Assembly: GCA_046761005.1 (NCBI GenBank)
Contig: JBHIFI010000002.1
Location: forward strand, 4,399 to 68,398
Direction: 5' to 3'
Length of the DNA stretch: 64,000 nucleotides
Source: JAGMCJ01 sp046761005
GTDB taxonomy: Archaea; Thermoplasmatota; Thermoplasmata; RBG-16-68-12; JAGMCJ01
Each line of letters opens with the position of its first letter. Within the stretch, counting starts at the first letter, position 1. The notes beneath the pieces are model-generated. The model was not told the origin of the DNA. It saw only the letters and a list, made by a program, of their open reading frames with translations, and made no database searches. Made by a program: the position numbers and the translations under genes. Shown one piece after another: positions 44,301-51,804 of the stretch.

Positions 44301-46576
44301 GGTCCAAACCAGTCCTGCTCTTCATCGCCATCAAAGTCAGTAAGACGGACTCTGTAGAGAACAATATCAGTGAATCCCGTATGCGTGAGATTGAAACGGT
44401 CATCGGTGGCGGGATCGACGACCACGAATTGTTTGGTCATGTCGGTTGGGTCTCTTCCAGTCTCATTTAGCACAGCGCCTGTTACAGTGAGCACAATGGT
44501 ATCTTCAACGACATTCTTGTTCGCAAGTTGCAGTTCCTTAGTCAGTTCTGTGGCGTCGAGAACCAACTCATCGACGATGGGTATCGTATTCCATGGTATG
44601 GAATTCTTACTCACATCCACAACGTCGCTTACGGTCACATTTCCGTTGGCTAGTTGACCCCAAGTCTCACCGCCGATTGCAGTGGTGCCTGTAATGTTGG
44701 TTTCATTGCCTAGAACGAGCTGTTCGCCTGTGATATTTGTGGCATTACTTATGAAGTAGAGAAGACCGCCAGAAACGTCCGCGAGACCATCAAGGTCCAG
44801 GTCCTTCCATAAGTTCGGGCTAGCCTTCGTGGCAGCCATCTCATTTGTGAAATTGAAGTCATTGTCCAGGTCTACATATACTGTGTCGTATACTCCATTC
44901 CATGTCGAGTCAACCACAAGCACCGCAGGCGCCATGAAGTATGCAGCTTTCAAGCTAGAATCCCAGTGAAGACCTACATGGTACTTTCCACTTACGCTCG
45001 CAATTCCTGTCACATCGTAGTCGGTATCCTGCATGACAATGCTGACGAAATCGATGTAGATATCGGCAAGTGTTGGGTTGGAGGTCGCGTATCCAAGAAT
45101 CACCAGTATGTAGTCGTTCTCTGTTTCTGGATTGTATATCGGTGAGAACACCTCAGGATTGGCTCCAGTGCTTGTTTCTTGGTAAGAAACCAGTTCCGAC
45201 TGGTCTATGTCATTGTCTCCGTTTGCATCGTAGTAAAGTGCCAGGTCCAAGTCATCACCGGGCGTGAATGCGACCAAAATATTCATCTGGACTGTTCCGA
45301 CAGGAACCGCGAATGGTAGTCTATATCCAGCGGTCAAGAACACATCTGGAAATCCAGCACTCAGATCATCATCATATATCTCCACGCCAAGATAGGAGGT
45401 CGGTGTCAGGAGAGGAGCATCCCTGTAGTAAGTGATTATGTCCCCCACGGCCTGGAGTTCTGTTGAAGTATCGACAAACATACCTGATAGTTTGCCCTCC
45501 TCGGAGAGATAGGTATCAATCGCCGGCGGTTCGAACGAAATGGGCCATCCGGCGTACGGTGAGCTGTACTTGTAGGTGGCAGTTACAACATCATTGAGTA
45601 CCAAGGGCGTCACAAAGGTTATCACGCCAGTCGCTGAATCAAAGGTGTAGTTAGCAGGGGGCATCAGATTGCCGTTCAGATAGAAGGAATAGTCAGTAAC
45701 ATCCATATGCATGAGGGTGGCATTCGTCTCACCACCAACAGCTTTGATGACAGTTATGTTATCTATCGTGGTATTATCGGGCTGGACGGCCCAAGTCCCC
45801 TGGAGGTCAGAATGTCCGAAATCTATTCCCTGATCGAGGACTACGACGACCTCTCCAGCTCCCGTGTACCCATTGGCCCAGGCTTGATCCGCCATATGAG
45901 TTACCACGGAGATCCAATCATTTGTTGTCGGAGGATCTTCTCCCATTGGCTGAGGTCCCTCCGAACCACGCATCGAACCCATCGGTTGGGATGGAGAGTC
46001 AATGACAACAGGATCCAGTTTTATGCCCTTTTCCCTTGCCTTTCTTTCTATCCATCGATTCTGGTCCAGTGGTTGGCGGTTGAGTGGAACGTCTCCACCA
46101 ACAACCTCTTCTTGCACCTCCAACATGTCAGGGGTGTAGACTTCCTGCCGTCCTATCAACAGAACCTCATCAATCGCGCTCAGTACTGGGAGAACGTAAG
46201 CGGGAACCTCAAGAATTATCGGTGTTGGTATCGTCTTTATTGTCGCTTTCTCACCAATCAATCCCCGATATTCATACTTCTCGAGAGCCCTAGCTACTGC
46301 GGAGACATCCGAGACTATGAGGACCACGCCTACCATCTCTTTGCCTCCGCTCTTCGCCAAATCTAGCAGAGCAGGATCGATTTTCCCTAGTGCGAGCTCC
46401 TCCGGCTGAGGAAATGAAGGTTCCTCCGCTAAGAGAAATTCTTCACCTTGCCCGACGGGCTTCTCGTCGAACGCCTCACCACCTGAAGATGTTGCGAGTG
46501 TGGTGCTGACGAAAAGCGATAGGGCAAGCAGCCCTACAACGATTCCACTAATCCACTTGACACTTTTTTTGGACAT
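38318..46576 (-). CDS. Giant membrane-anchored subtilisin-family (S8) protease with WD40-like propeller
   Basis: 2,752 aa. Signal peptide 1-28. Catalytic residues: Asp in VVVLDQGIDFGHSDL (about 248), His in YGSHGTAVATS (about 924), Asn in KAAGNEGTGYG (about 1025), Ser in DAGTSMAAPHATAV (about 1126). An insert of about 650 residues with beta-rich modules separates Asp from His. WD40-like repeats follow (GHSANVTAMDF, WDNATG; about 1330-1720), then PPC-like and Ig-like modules (about 1900-2640), one membrane helix (about 2659-2685) and a Pro/Glu-rich tail of about 65 residues. Leader has TATA-like ATTTATAATGG near 46640 and GGAGG. Likely digests external protein at the cell surface. Confidence 0.92.
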   Translation of the reverse strand: MSKKSVKWISGIVVGLLALSLFVSTTLATSSGGEAFDEKPVGQGEEFLLAEEPSFPQPEELALGKIDPALLDLAKSGGKEMVGVVLIVSDVSAVARALEKYEYRGLIGEKATIKTIPTPIILEVPAYVLPVLSAIDEVLLIGRQEVYTPDMLEVQEEVVGGDVPLNRQPLDQNRWIERKAREKGIKLDPVVIDSPSQPMGSMRGSEGPQPMGEDPPTTNDWISVVTHMADQAWANGYTGAGEVVVVLDQGIDFGHSDLQGTWAVQPDNTTIDNITVIKAVGGETNATLMHMDVTDYSFYLNGNLMPPANYTFDSATGVITFVTPLVLNDVVTATYKYSSPYAGWPISFEPPAIDTYLSEEGKLSGMFVDTSTELQAVGDIITYYRDAPLLTPTSYLGVEIYDDDLSAGFPDVFLTAGYRLPFAVPVGTVQMNILVAFTPGDDLDLALYYDANGDNDIDQSELVSYQETSTGANPEVFSPIYNPETENDYILVILGYATSNPTLADIYIDFVSIVMQDTDYDVTGIASVSGKYHVGLHWDSSLKAAYFMAPAVLVVDSTWNGVYDTVYVDLDNDFNFTNEMAATKASPNLWKDLDLDGLADVSGGLLYFISNATNITGEQLVLGNETNITGTTAIGGETWGQLANGNVTVSDVVDVSKNSIPWNTIPIVDELVLDATELTKELQLANKNVVEDTIVLTVTGAVLNETGRDPTDMTKQFVVVDPATDDRFNLTHTGFTDIVLYRVRLTDFDGDEEQDWFGPVITEIDPGNYAADAGTGEVVLGAELLSSPDPLIVNMPGDTFWANYSYDGVLIEGNDWNDAEGKLVTGDDYTVDYTEGLITLSNGLPPGGIARATYEYHPWILNRVTGNFTFTYPLESFDVITVNYSYGVVPIPYSDIVAGRLGVDNYYWGAGDMVAFSGAIYGSHGTAVATSIVGQGVTPIGGIPKLMGLAPDAKVISIPGGTSHGAFTQYHGFLFGVEGYDGVPGTGDEGLVLSWSFGSNPIETGWTLGERYGDWVTTQYAEGKTIHVKAAGNEGTGYGTSGNSVTPGTISACAAWDLFYRVQPEFEYDGGPNPHYGGIAYLSSWGPSATGQLGPDICFAGGWVYDAYPLNPFRDGTAAWDIDAGTSMAAPHATAVIALMQDAYEQEHGYYMDAFEAQKILLSSADDMNYDVFTQGHGYGNALRATDLAGNRGGILADPEVWYPGDYRGEDYVAFVHFLTVGESDSEMITVENRGPADLTNVGVSADYLKRMGTIEYAFEPSIQAPPEPVGNNWTIINETGFYDFLGRKFGPNMDATRWNNADLLRITAHFDIDLLTNQMIYVEPHDWTDVNMNERFFGHSANVTAMDFCSDGTIFATGAEDGIIILWDNATGYPIDRLRGLEGTMINDIDFSSNCSMLAASSGGWPIDSGAVAVWDVPTRSRIVVSDDLLFGYSINGVEFNPANESQIAYVSSLNSAIRWLNGLPRDFCLPGFLGDVFVMDLAGNVLSTMCGHLEVVNTIAWSPDGSVIATGSGGAFGIWDNYIMLWDPTTSAYIGGFSGHEDGDWSADADGVMDLRFSSDSMWLASVGLGSDWSMAGTGTVNVWDMTLAPSTGNDTFNYTGFPVFFLGNTSVVPFSYQVWVDGSPVYELDIASGMGDYIMYTANGILLYIGTLALGANVTVEYDYLPPTYTMLQEYPMCVDFDVANMYLAVANATDVAIWDILADSVITSVTPTYDYGITDVGFAPGYDWFWAVSYGGEIDLWWTSTGAMLVDPDLPFGVTGAWFERNRMGVYLGENSFEVRVYDPAARTHDGLIIWWRHLAGAPVPGPVTVTIEFFEHQNWPMVTLYEDDGVTPLGPTIDITAGGSFDFVATATVLPGTDIGLYEGAIRLTNENNVTTIPVVINVAHEGSTNFQFGGTAISDTLYDNNALRGYGGAYDLRYYFFDVPDTFVFREGMKFTIDIGMDGNNTYGDMRHLAQATEEGSSAFGDLVFSKLNESRYGPFVAVETDVGAPGYFKKTPDWAGVGNGLFKGLSVSAGLNVLIVQTVTVEGEEAADVISGETGLLSMTPYPIDVATSQLQGSTEMIFSTTLPWLPNPDPFHEFFGKPIGVTVAGSETHEFLDIPVEFDDPEPYTSGEITFQEYLASSKNTMLWDVDASVITIEFHLMGHVDCCPDMDLGIFLDENGDDEAQADEFVKYDADADADETVVLVLPTPGRYIIKMAGFDIWRVGSLADMIITELKVGPSPFQVTYTADIIQRYSSEILNLEWDLPVDTPEGVIKAAFFASPGNTPFSLTLLVPVELNYDTTPPEVIQMTPPDGSVTSDNMPPILAGFSDSQGEMDSTTIGLWLDGVDITAMSLVTVTFDSDLGGYAIGTVSYAPNAPLADGMHTVKTQVGDYAGNIEEMTWHFYVDTTAPLLEIDYPSTDITVPTNYTMITGTTEPEATVLIRTEEVPVSPDGSFSYLFDQLTEGLNPLIVEAQDQAGNTAVVTRLITVDTNPPVLEYLITSESQARPTNAESIIISGKFNETVELTIAGRIVPVNEDGSFETTVALEEGTNTIEIEAVDAAGHTFYSNDTVMIRDTVIPTLTVSIPEDNVDPITGEALVSRINITGTVSGDVEIVTVNGLPVVPSNGAFSKEVTLSYGANEITVIAKDEAGNVASEAISITWSPEMKVTKQTWTTLILTALAIVLLVIGFVIGLTLGKKPAVPEEEVPEEEIPPVEEEVVEEVPEEEEALEEIEIPEEPPAEEVPPEEPTEEIPPPEEGEP

Positions 46577-46694
46577 TCCCGTTCCTCCTATCCAAATAGA
46601 AATTCAAAGCTGTCGCAGGCATAGGATTGCCATTATAAATGATTTTCGACATTGCAAATTTAGTCAGCATAGGGTCTTTTGGGGTGTGATAATC

Positions 46695-47507
46695 TCACCC
46701 GATACTTCGAATCCGATTCTGCAGACTTCGGCTGAGAATAACCGATAGAATCTCTTGAGAGAGCCTGCGTTCCCATATTCTTTTCTCGAGTTGAAGGGCA
46801 AGCGTCTCCTTTATCTTGGGAGGAACTATGAAGTCGAAACCATACCTCACATCCATTAGGACGGTGGGTTCTGAAGGAGCGGTGCCGAAGCCTCCTCCTT
46901 TGCCCCTGAGCGCCCTCTCAACCTCCCTCATTGTCAACAGCCCAGAGGCAAGGTGCTCCATAGCCCATGCAATCTTGCGAATCATTCCCCTCAGAAAGCT
47001 CTCGCCTACGATATCCAAAATGGTGAAGTTTCCATTCTTTGTCACTTCAATCGTATCTATTCTTCGGATCGTTGACCTTTCATCCCGCTGTGCAAAGAGA
47101 GCGAAATTGTGCTCACCAATGAATTGACGGGATGCACCCCTCAAAGCCTCCGAGTCAACCTCTGAAGAAAAGTAATACCTGTACCACCTCTGAGTCGCAT
47201 GTCTCGGATTGAAATCCTCTGACACAGGGGCGTAACCCCAGACCCAGATATCTTGAACTTTAGAGTTCAAAGCTTGAGGAAGAACTTCTGGCCTGAACTC
47301 CGTGTTAAGGGCGAACACATTTCCAATCGCACTGACTCCCGAATCTGTTCTGCTGCTACTTCTGAATATGGAATTCTGGGTGGAGTCAATCGCACCGAGA
47401 GAGATGAGAGCCTTTACCAGCTCTCCCTCCACGGTTCTCACGTCTGGCTGCCTCTGATATCCATGAAAAGACGTTCCATCGTATGCGAACTTGACGGCTA
47501 CGCGCAT
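46695..47507 (-). CDS. truA: tRNA pseudouridine(38-40) synthase TruA
   Basis: 270 aa. It starts MRVAVKFAYDGTSFHGYQRQ; catalytic Asp in SSSRTDSGVSAIGNV (about 60); FALFAQRDERSTIRRI and SFLRGMIRKIAWAM in the C-terminal half. It isomerises uridines 38-40 of tRNAs. The open frame to 47843 is antisense to trmJ; ATG 47507 is the family start and has a TATA box centred 26 bp upstream. A hairpin GGGTGTGA/TCTCACCC (46682-46700) spans the stop codon and may act in termination. Confidence 0.93.
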   Translation of the reverse strand: MRVAVKFAYDGTSFHGYQRQPDVRTVEGELVKALISLGAIDSTQNSIFRSSSRTDSGVSAIGNVFALNTEFRPEVLPQALNSKVQDIWVWGYAPVSEDFNPRHATQRWYRYYFSSEVDSEALRGASRQFIGEHNFALFAQRDERSTIRRIDTIEVTKNGNFTILDIVGESFLRGMIRKIAWAMEHLASGLLTMREVERALRGKGGGFGTAPSEPTVLMDVRYGFDFIVPPKIKETLALQLEKRIWERRLSQEILSVILSRSLQNRIRSIG

Positions 47508-47544
47508 CGCAACAATATTAGTCAGCCGATATATACCTATAATC
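47508..47544. promoter_or_regulatory. Face-to-face promoters of truA and trmJ in 37 bp
   Basis: GATATATAC (47529-47537) sits 26 bp from the truA ATG on the minus strand. CAATATTAG (47513-47521) sits 29 bp from the trmJ ATG on the plus strand. Each TATA box lies in the other gene's initiation region. Confidence 0.5.
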
Positions 47545-48240
47545 ATGCCCAATTTTGAGGTAATTCTCGTTGAGCCAAAAATCGAGGGTAACATCGGAGC
47601 GGTAGCTCGTGCGATGAAGAATTTTGGAATGGAGAAGCTTGTTCTCGTCAATCCCTGCCGCATCGGGGAGGAGGCGGTCAAACGCGCCAAGTGGGGGAAA
47701 GAAGTATTGGACTCTGCCACAATAGTTGACTCCCTCGACGAGGCACTTTCCTCAGTGGATTTTGTTATTGGGTCCTCCTCTGTCGACACGGAAAGCGAGA
47801 AGAAGTTCGCTAGAATTTCTGTGAGCCCAGGAGAATCGATCAAGAAAATCGAAGACCTCGATGGTCTTGTTGCCCTCCTCTTTGGAAGAGAGGACTACGG
47901 GCTTCTGAAAGAGGAGATAGCCAAATGCGATCTTCTTGTCAAGATTCCCGCCAATGAGGAATACCCAGTTCTGAACATCTCACATGCTGTAGCCATAATT
48001 CTCTATGAGATATACCGACTGAAAGCAATAAGAAAAGGAACAAGGAAAGCTTCCGGAAGGGAGAAGGAATTGCTATACAGCCATTTCAGGCAACTTCTGG
48101 ATGAGATCGACTATCCAGAGCATAAGAAAGAAAGGACTTCAATAATGTTCAGAAGAATAATGGGGAGGGCGGTCCCCTCGAAATGGGAATACCACGCCCT
48201 CATGGGTGTTTTCTCGAGAACTCTGAACAACCTGAAGTGA
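47545..48240 (+). CDS. trmJ: TrmJ-type tRNA 2'-O-methyltransferase (SPOUT)
   Basis: 231 aa. SPOUT fold: N-terminal VILVEPKIEGNIGAVARAMKNFG and the knot-forming segments VALLFGREDYGL and YPVLNISHAVAIILYEIYR. Archaeal TrmJ methylates C32 of tRNA. The frame continues to 47491, but the ATG at 47545 (MPNFEVILVEP) matches the family and follows a TATA-like element by 29 bp. Divergent from truA, another anticodon-loop modifier; the stop abuts the GAPDH stop. Confidence 0.9.
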   Translation: MPNFEVILVEPKIEGNIGAVARAMKNFGMEKLVLVNPCRIGEEAVKRAKWGKEVLDSATIVDSLDEALSSVDFVIGSSSVDTESEKKFARISVSPGESIKKIEDLDGLVALLFGREDYGLLKEEIAKCDLLVKIPANEEYPVLNISHAVAIILYEIYRLKAIRKGTRKASGREKELLYSHFRQLLDEIDYPEHKKERTSIMFRRIMGRAVPSKWEYHALMGVFSRTLNNLK

Positions 48241-49251
48241 TTAGCACTTTATGCCTAACGCGAGATCCGTTTTCTTGATACTTTCTATCTTGTCGCTTTC
48301 GATTCCAGTCATGGCTCTGATCGCATCAATATTTTCTGGGACGACATCGGATTCCTGATGAATCGCTTGGTAGTAGTACAGGGTATCGCCCACAACATGA
48401 GTTCCGTCTCTCCACACCGCTATCTCGTAAAGGTCCGTCCTGTTTCTGCACATGTCCTTTGCCATCTCCATTATCTGAGCCGTGGATTTGATTCCTTCCT
48501 CGCCATCGACGATAAGAATTCTGGGCGACTCCTCCCACAGAGTGAGGATATCTTCCCTCCTAACCTCCCGCTTGAGCTTGACCATGAGGGAATGAAGGTG
48601 CATTATCGTCGTAGGAACCTTCACAGCGGTAGTCTGAATGTTCAGGTAGGGCATGACAGTTTGAACGTCAGGACCATGATGGGAGGGCACCTTAAGAACA
48701 GGCTCTATGGCATTGATCGGACCCCTCTTTGTGTCCCAGGGATCCGCTCCCCGCCTAACCATCACAGCCATGACATACTCGATTCCGTACTCTCGATGAA
48801 GAGGGAAAAGCGTTCTTATCAGCCCAGTTGTGTTGCACGATACCACCCTGAGGAAGTCAGCGCCGATTGCATCTTCATAGTTCGCAAGCGCGTTGAATGA
48901 GAGATTCGTCAGCTCGTGCTTCTCGCCACCTTGCCAGATGGCCTTGACGCCAGCTTTCTCATAGAGCTCCTTGTAGCCGCTTTTCTTGGGAGTTCCGTCC
49001 ACGATTAAGTCGGCTTCTTGGAGAAGGTCTTGGAGAGTTCCATGAACATCGATACCCTTATCCTTGAATCTTCCAACGAATTCCTGGGATGCCGCATAGA
49101 ACGGAAAACCTCTCAAGATTGCCATCTTGGCCTCATAAGTCGGCCTCGTTTTTGTCACTCCGACTATTTCCATATCATCTTGTGAGGCAACGGCATCCGC
49201 AATCCTCTTGCCTATCGTCCCATAACCATTGATTGCAACCTTGATGGCCAT
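48241..49251 (-). CDS. gap: Archaeal type II glyceraldehyde-3-phosphate dehydrogenase
   Basis: 336 aa. The N-terminal Rossmann motif AINGYGTIGKRIADAV, catalytic Cys in VVSCNTTGLIRTL (about 140), and HHGPDVQTVMPYLNI of the archaeal class, which differs from the bacterial GapA family. It oxidises GAP with phosphate using NAD(P), in glycolysis or gluconeogenesis. TATA-like CTTTATATGA at about 49281-49290, and GGGAG before the ATG. Confidence 0.95.
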   Translation of the reverse strand: MAIKVAINGYGTIGKRIADAVASQDDMEIVGVTKTRPTYEAKMAILRGFPFYAASQEFVGRFKDKGIDVHGTLQDLLQEADLIVDGTPKKSGYKELYEKAGVKAIWQGGEKHELTNLSFNALANYEDAIGADFLRVVSCNTTGLIRTLFPLHREYGIEYVMAVMVRRGADPWDTKRGPINAIEPVLKVPSHHGPDVQTVMPYLNIQTTAVKVPTTIMHLHSLMVKLKREVRREDILTLWEESPRILIVDGEEGIKSTAQIMEMAKDMCRNRTDLYEIAVWRDGTHVVGDTLYYYQAIHQESDVVPENIDAIRAMTGIESDKIESIKKTDLALGIKC

Positions 49252-49296
49252 TCAAACTCCCGGTCATTTAAGGGCAAAAATCATATAAAGGTTTGT

Positions 49297-50277
49297 TCAG
49301 AGCGGAAAATAGAGCTCCTTGCGAATCCGCGGAATCATCGCCATCAGGACTGCGGACTCACAGAGATTTGAGCGGGTTACAATTTCATCGGAGAGATAGC
49401 CAATAGCTCCCTTGTTCTCTTTGATTCGGGCGGTCTCGAGGTCCGCCAAAGCGCCTGCGAGATCGCTCCCCATCTCTAGCTTTTCTATAATCTTGGCGGG
49501 AAGCATAAATCCCGCGCTATGTCCTACCGTAACTTTCTCAAGCTTGTCAACGACCGCACAGAATTGAATGCAGAAATGGGATTTCGACTCCTCATCCCAA
49601 ACGACTCCCGACTCAATCCCGACTCCGAAATCCGCCTCCTCCAGACTTTCGCGGGCACGGTTTGCAGCACCTTGAAGAGCCTCTTTGTTCATGGGTTGCC
49701 TGGGAACATCGGAGGGCACGGAAACTCCGTGAACCTCTACTTTACCAAAGAGCTTGAGGAATACGTCCCTGACCGCCCATATCTTGGTCTTGTTTCTTGA
49801 ACCAACATTAACAATCAGCTGACGGATCATCTTTCCATTCTCGTCTATCTCCTCGAGCCTTATTCTTCTGCAAGATATAGGGACGCAGTCCTCAGCAAGA
49901 ACCATATCCACCTTAACGATCTTCAAGGGCCTCAGACCTGCCGCCATCCTTTCTTCATTTATCTCCTCCGCAGTTCTCCTTGTTTCATGGGAAACCACGA
50001 TCGCGTCAAGTGGCTCAGTCTTCGCCGGTCCAAATCTGTCCTCTATCTTGACAATTTCGAAGTTCGAATGTCCACTAGCCGTGAGGTAGTTGCTCAGAGC
50101 CGCTTTTCTCGCCTCGTAGGGGGAAACAGGATAGCTCTTCTCTGACTGGGCCATTTCATTCGAGGTGAGACCGATAAGCACCCCCTCTCCGACCTCAAAT
50201 GCATTTGCCAGAAGAGCCTTGTGACCCTTGTGAATTCTATCGAACGTCCCGCCCAAACATACCTTCAGACCTGCCAC
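49297..50277 (-). CDS. Bifunctional phosphopantetheine adenylyltransferase / NTP phosphatase fusion
   Basis: About 326 aa. Residues 1-150 are archaeal PPAT (CLGGTFDRIHKGHKALLANA with the HxGH-type motif as HKGH; PISCRRIR), which converts 4'-phosphopantetheine to dephospho-CoA. Residues 155-326 (VNVGSRNKTKIWAV, GVSVPSDVPRQPM, ADFGVGIESGV) are a YjjX-type inosine/xanthosine triphosphatase. The same fusion is known in some archaea. Likely start GTG 50277, overlapping the upstream Zn-ribbon gene by 13 bases; the ORF upstream of it is the other gene's frame shadow. Confidence 0.88.
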   Translation of the reverse strand: MAGLKVCLGGTFDRIHKGHKALLANAFEVGEGVLIGLTSNEMAQSEKSYPVSPYEARKAALSNYLTASGHSNFEIVKIEDRFGPAKTEPLDAIVVSHETRRTAEEINEERMAAGLRPLKIVKVDMVLAEDCVPISCRRIRLEEIDENGKMIRQLIVNVGSRNKTKIWAVRDVFLKLFGKVEVHGVSVPSDVPRQPMNKEALQGAANRARESLEEADFGVGIESGVVWDEESKSHFCIQFCAVVDKLEKVTVGHSAGFMLPAKIIEKLEMGSDLAGALADLETARIKENKGAIGYLSDEIVTRSNLCESAVLMAMIPRIRKELYFPL

Positions 50278-50468
50278 CCCCAACTGAGGAGGAGAATAAG
50301 GATAAGAATGATGATGCTGCCAACATACAAGAAAAGAAGCTGGTTCTTCTTCCTCTTCAATCTTCTCTTGTGATCGTTCTCGCACTCTTTTGAACAGAAA
50401 ATATCCTTTGTGGGTATTGCCCGTCCACATCCTAGACAATGCTTGTGCTGGATTAATCTTTCGACCAT
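50265..50468 (-). CDS. DUF2116-type Zn-ribbon membrane protein
   Basis: 67 aa. HKHCLGCGRAI and FCSKECENDHKRR provide four Cys of a zinc ribbon, followed by a basic linker and one membrane helix (LLFLYVGSIIILILILLLSW). Found widely in euryarchaea, often next to translation or CoA genes; role unknown. The frame opens at GTG 50486, but TTATTTAA at about 50493-50500 puts transcription start near ATG 50468, giving a leaderless mRNA. The 3' end overlaps the PPAT start. Confidence 0.8.
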   Translation of the reverse strand: MVERLIQHKHCLGCGRAIPTKDIFCSKECENDHKRRLKRKKNQLLFLYVGSIIILILILLLSWGWQV

Positions 50469-50624
50469 TGCCTGTTCAATCATCACTCCGTATTAAATAA
50501 TTGTCTTTGCACTCTGAGCTCAGGGTGGCGAGTTCAGCTTCTAACAGTAAAGATTTGCGAAAATATTAAATAGGGCGAGGGGTATCTAAACGTAACCAGT
50601 CAGGTTTCTCATGTCGGAGAGCAG

Positions 50625-50888
50625 ATGAAACGTTTGGGAATTGTGGCAGACGTCTCTTATCGAGGAACGCTGGTCATACGTGCTGAAACCGCTCCCAGAA
50701 CGGGAGAGGAGGTCTTCACCAGTGAAGGAATGCATATCGGCAGGGTCGAAAAGGTGTTTGGCCCGGTTTCCCGCCCCTACGTTTCTGTGAGACCGACATC
50801 GAGAAAGCAGAAGCTGATCGGGATAATAGGTAAGGAACTCTACCTAGAGGAATGGGGGCGAGATATTGCCGAAGAAGAAGAAGGTTGA
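50625..50888 (+). CDS. gar1: Gar1-like H/ACA RNP protein
   Basis: 87 aa, the archaeal Gar1 size. A six-stranded barrel is suggested by RLGIVADVSYRGTLVIRAE, HIGRVEKVFGPVSRPYVSVRP and KLIGIIGKELYL. Gar1 binds Cbf5 in the H/ACA guide-RNA pseudouridylation complex. TATA-like AAATATTAAATA about 60 bp upstream. The 3' end overlaps tfb by 23 bases, a gene order (gar1-tfb) kept in many archaea. Confidence 0.9.
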   Translation: MKRLGIVADVSYRGTLVIRAETAPRTGEEVFTSEGMHIGRVEKVFGPVSRPYVSVRPTSRKQKLIGIIGKELYLEEWGRDIAEEEEG

Positions 50889-51804
50889 GACGACAGCCGA
50901 GGTTACGAGGTGTCCTGAGTGTGGGAGTTCTCACCTCACAAGGGATTACGAAAGGGGAGAACTCGTTTGTGAGGAATGTGGTCTTGTTCTCGACGATCAG
51001 ATGATTGATCAGGGGCCCGAGTGGCGGGCATTTGATGTTGAACAAGGTGAGAAGCGGGCGAGGACAGGGGCTCCCATGACTTATACGATGCATGACAAGG
51101 GCCTGTCAACCACGATTGGATGGAAGAACAAGGATTCCTATGGCAAGAGCATCCCCACAAGGAACAGAGCCCAGCTGTACCGACTCAGAAAGTGGCAGAG
51201 GAGGATTCGCGTTTCCAATGCCACAGAGAGAAATCTTGCCTTCGCTTTGAGTGAGTTGGACCGTATGGCAAGCGGTATGGGTCTTCCCAGGAATGTCAGG
51301 GAGACCGCCGCGATGATATATAGGAAAGCGGTGTCAAAGAACCTCATCCGTGGGAGGAGTATAGAGGGAGTTGTAGCCGCCTCCCTATATGCAGCATGCA
51401 GACAGTGCAATGTTCCCAGAACGCTGGACGAGATCGCTGGGTCTTCGAGAGTGGGAAGGAAAGAGATTGGAAGGACATACCGCTTTATGACGCGAGAGCT
51501 CAAACTCAAACTCATGCCCACAAGACCTCAGGATTATGTCTCAAGATTCTGCAGTAAGCTCAGGCTGAGCGGTGAGGTCCAATCAAAGGCTGTCGAAATC
51601 TTGAAGGACGCGGCCGATAGAGAACTCACCTCGGGCCGAGGGCCGACTGGAGTTGCAGCTGCTGCTATCTACGTAGCATCCATACTTGCCAACGAAAGAA
51701 GAACGCAGAGAGAAGTTGCGGATGTAGCCGGAGTCACAGAAGTAACCATAAGAAACAGATACAAAGAGCTGACCGACAAGCTGGGAATAGAGGTAGAACT
51801 CTAG
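50866..51804 (+). CDS. tfb: Transcription initiation factor TFB
   Basis: 312 aa. N-terminal zinc ribbon (RCPECGSSH...LVCEECGLVLDD, about 16-37), B-finger with EWRAFD, then two cyclin folds (about 110-205 and 215-310) ending in the recognition helix region QREVADVAGVTEVTIRNRY that reads the BRE. It recruits RNA polymerase to TATA-TBP. TTG start inside gar1. Only one TFB gene is in the window. Overlaps the convergent endA stop by 4 bases. Confidence 0.96.
   Translation: MPKKKKVETTAEVTRCPECGSSHLTRDYERGELVCEECGLVLDDQMIDQGPEWRAFDVEQGEKRARTGAPMTYTMHDKGLSTTIGWKNKDSYGKSIPTRNRAQLYRLRKWQRRIRVSNATERNLAFALSELDRMASGMGLPRNVRETAAMIYRKAVSKNLIRGRSIEGVVAASLYAACRQCNVPRTLDEIAGSSRVGRKEIGRTYRFMTRELKLKLMPTRPQDYVSRFCSKLRLSGEVQSKAVEILKDAADRELTSGRGPTGVAAAAIYVASILANERRTQREVADVAGVTEVTIRNRYKELTDKLGIEVEL

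Noticed and set aside
47508..47843. N-terminal extension of the TruA ORF
   Set aside because: It runs antisense through the first third of trmJ; MRVAVKFAYDG at 47507 is the family start.
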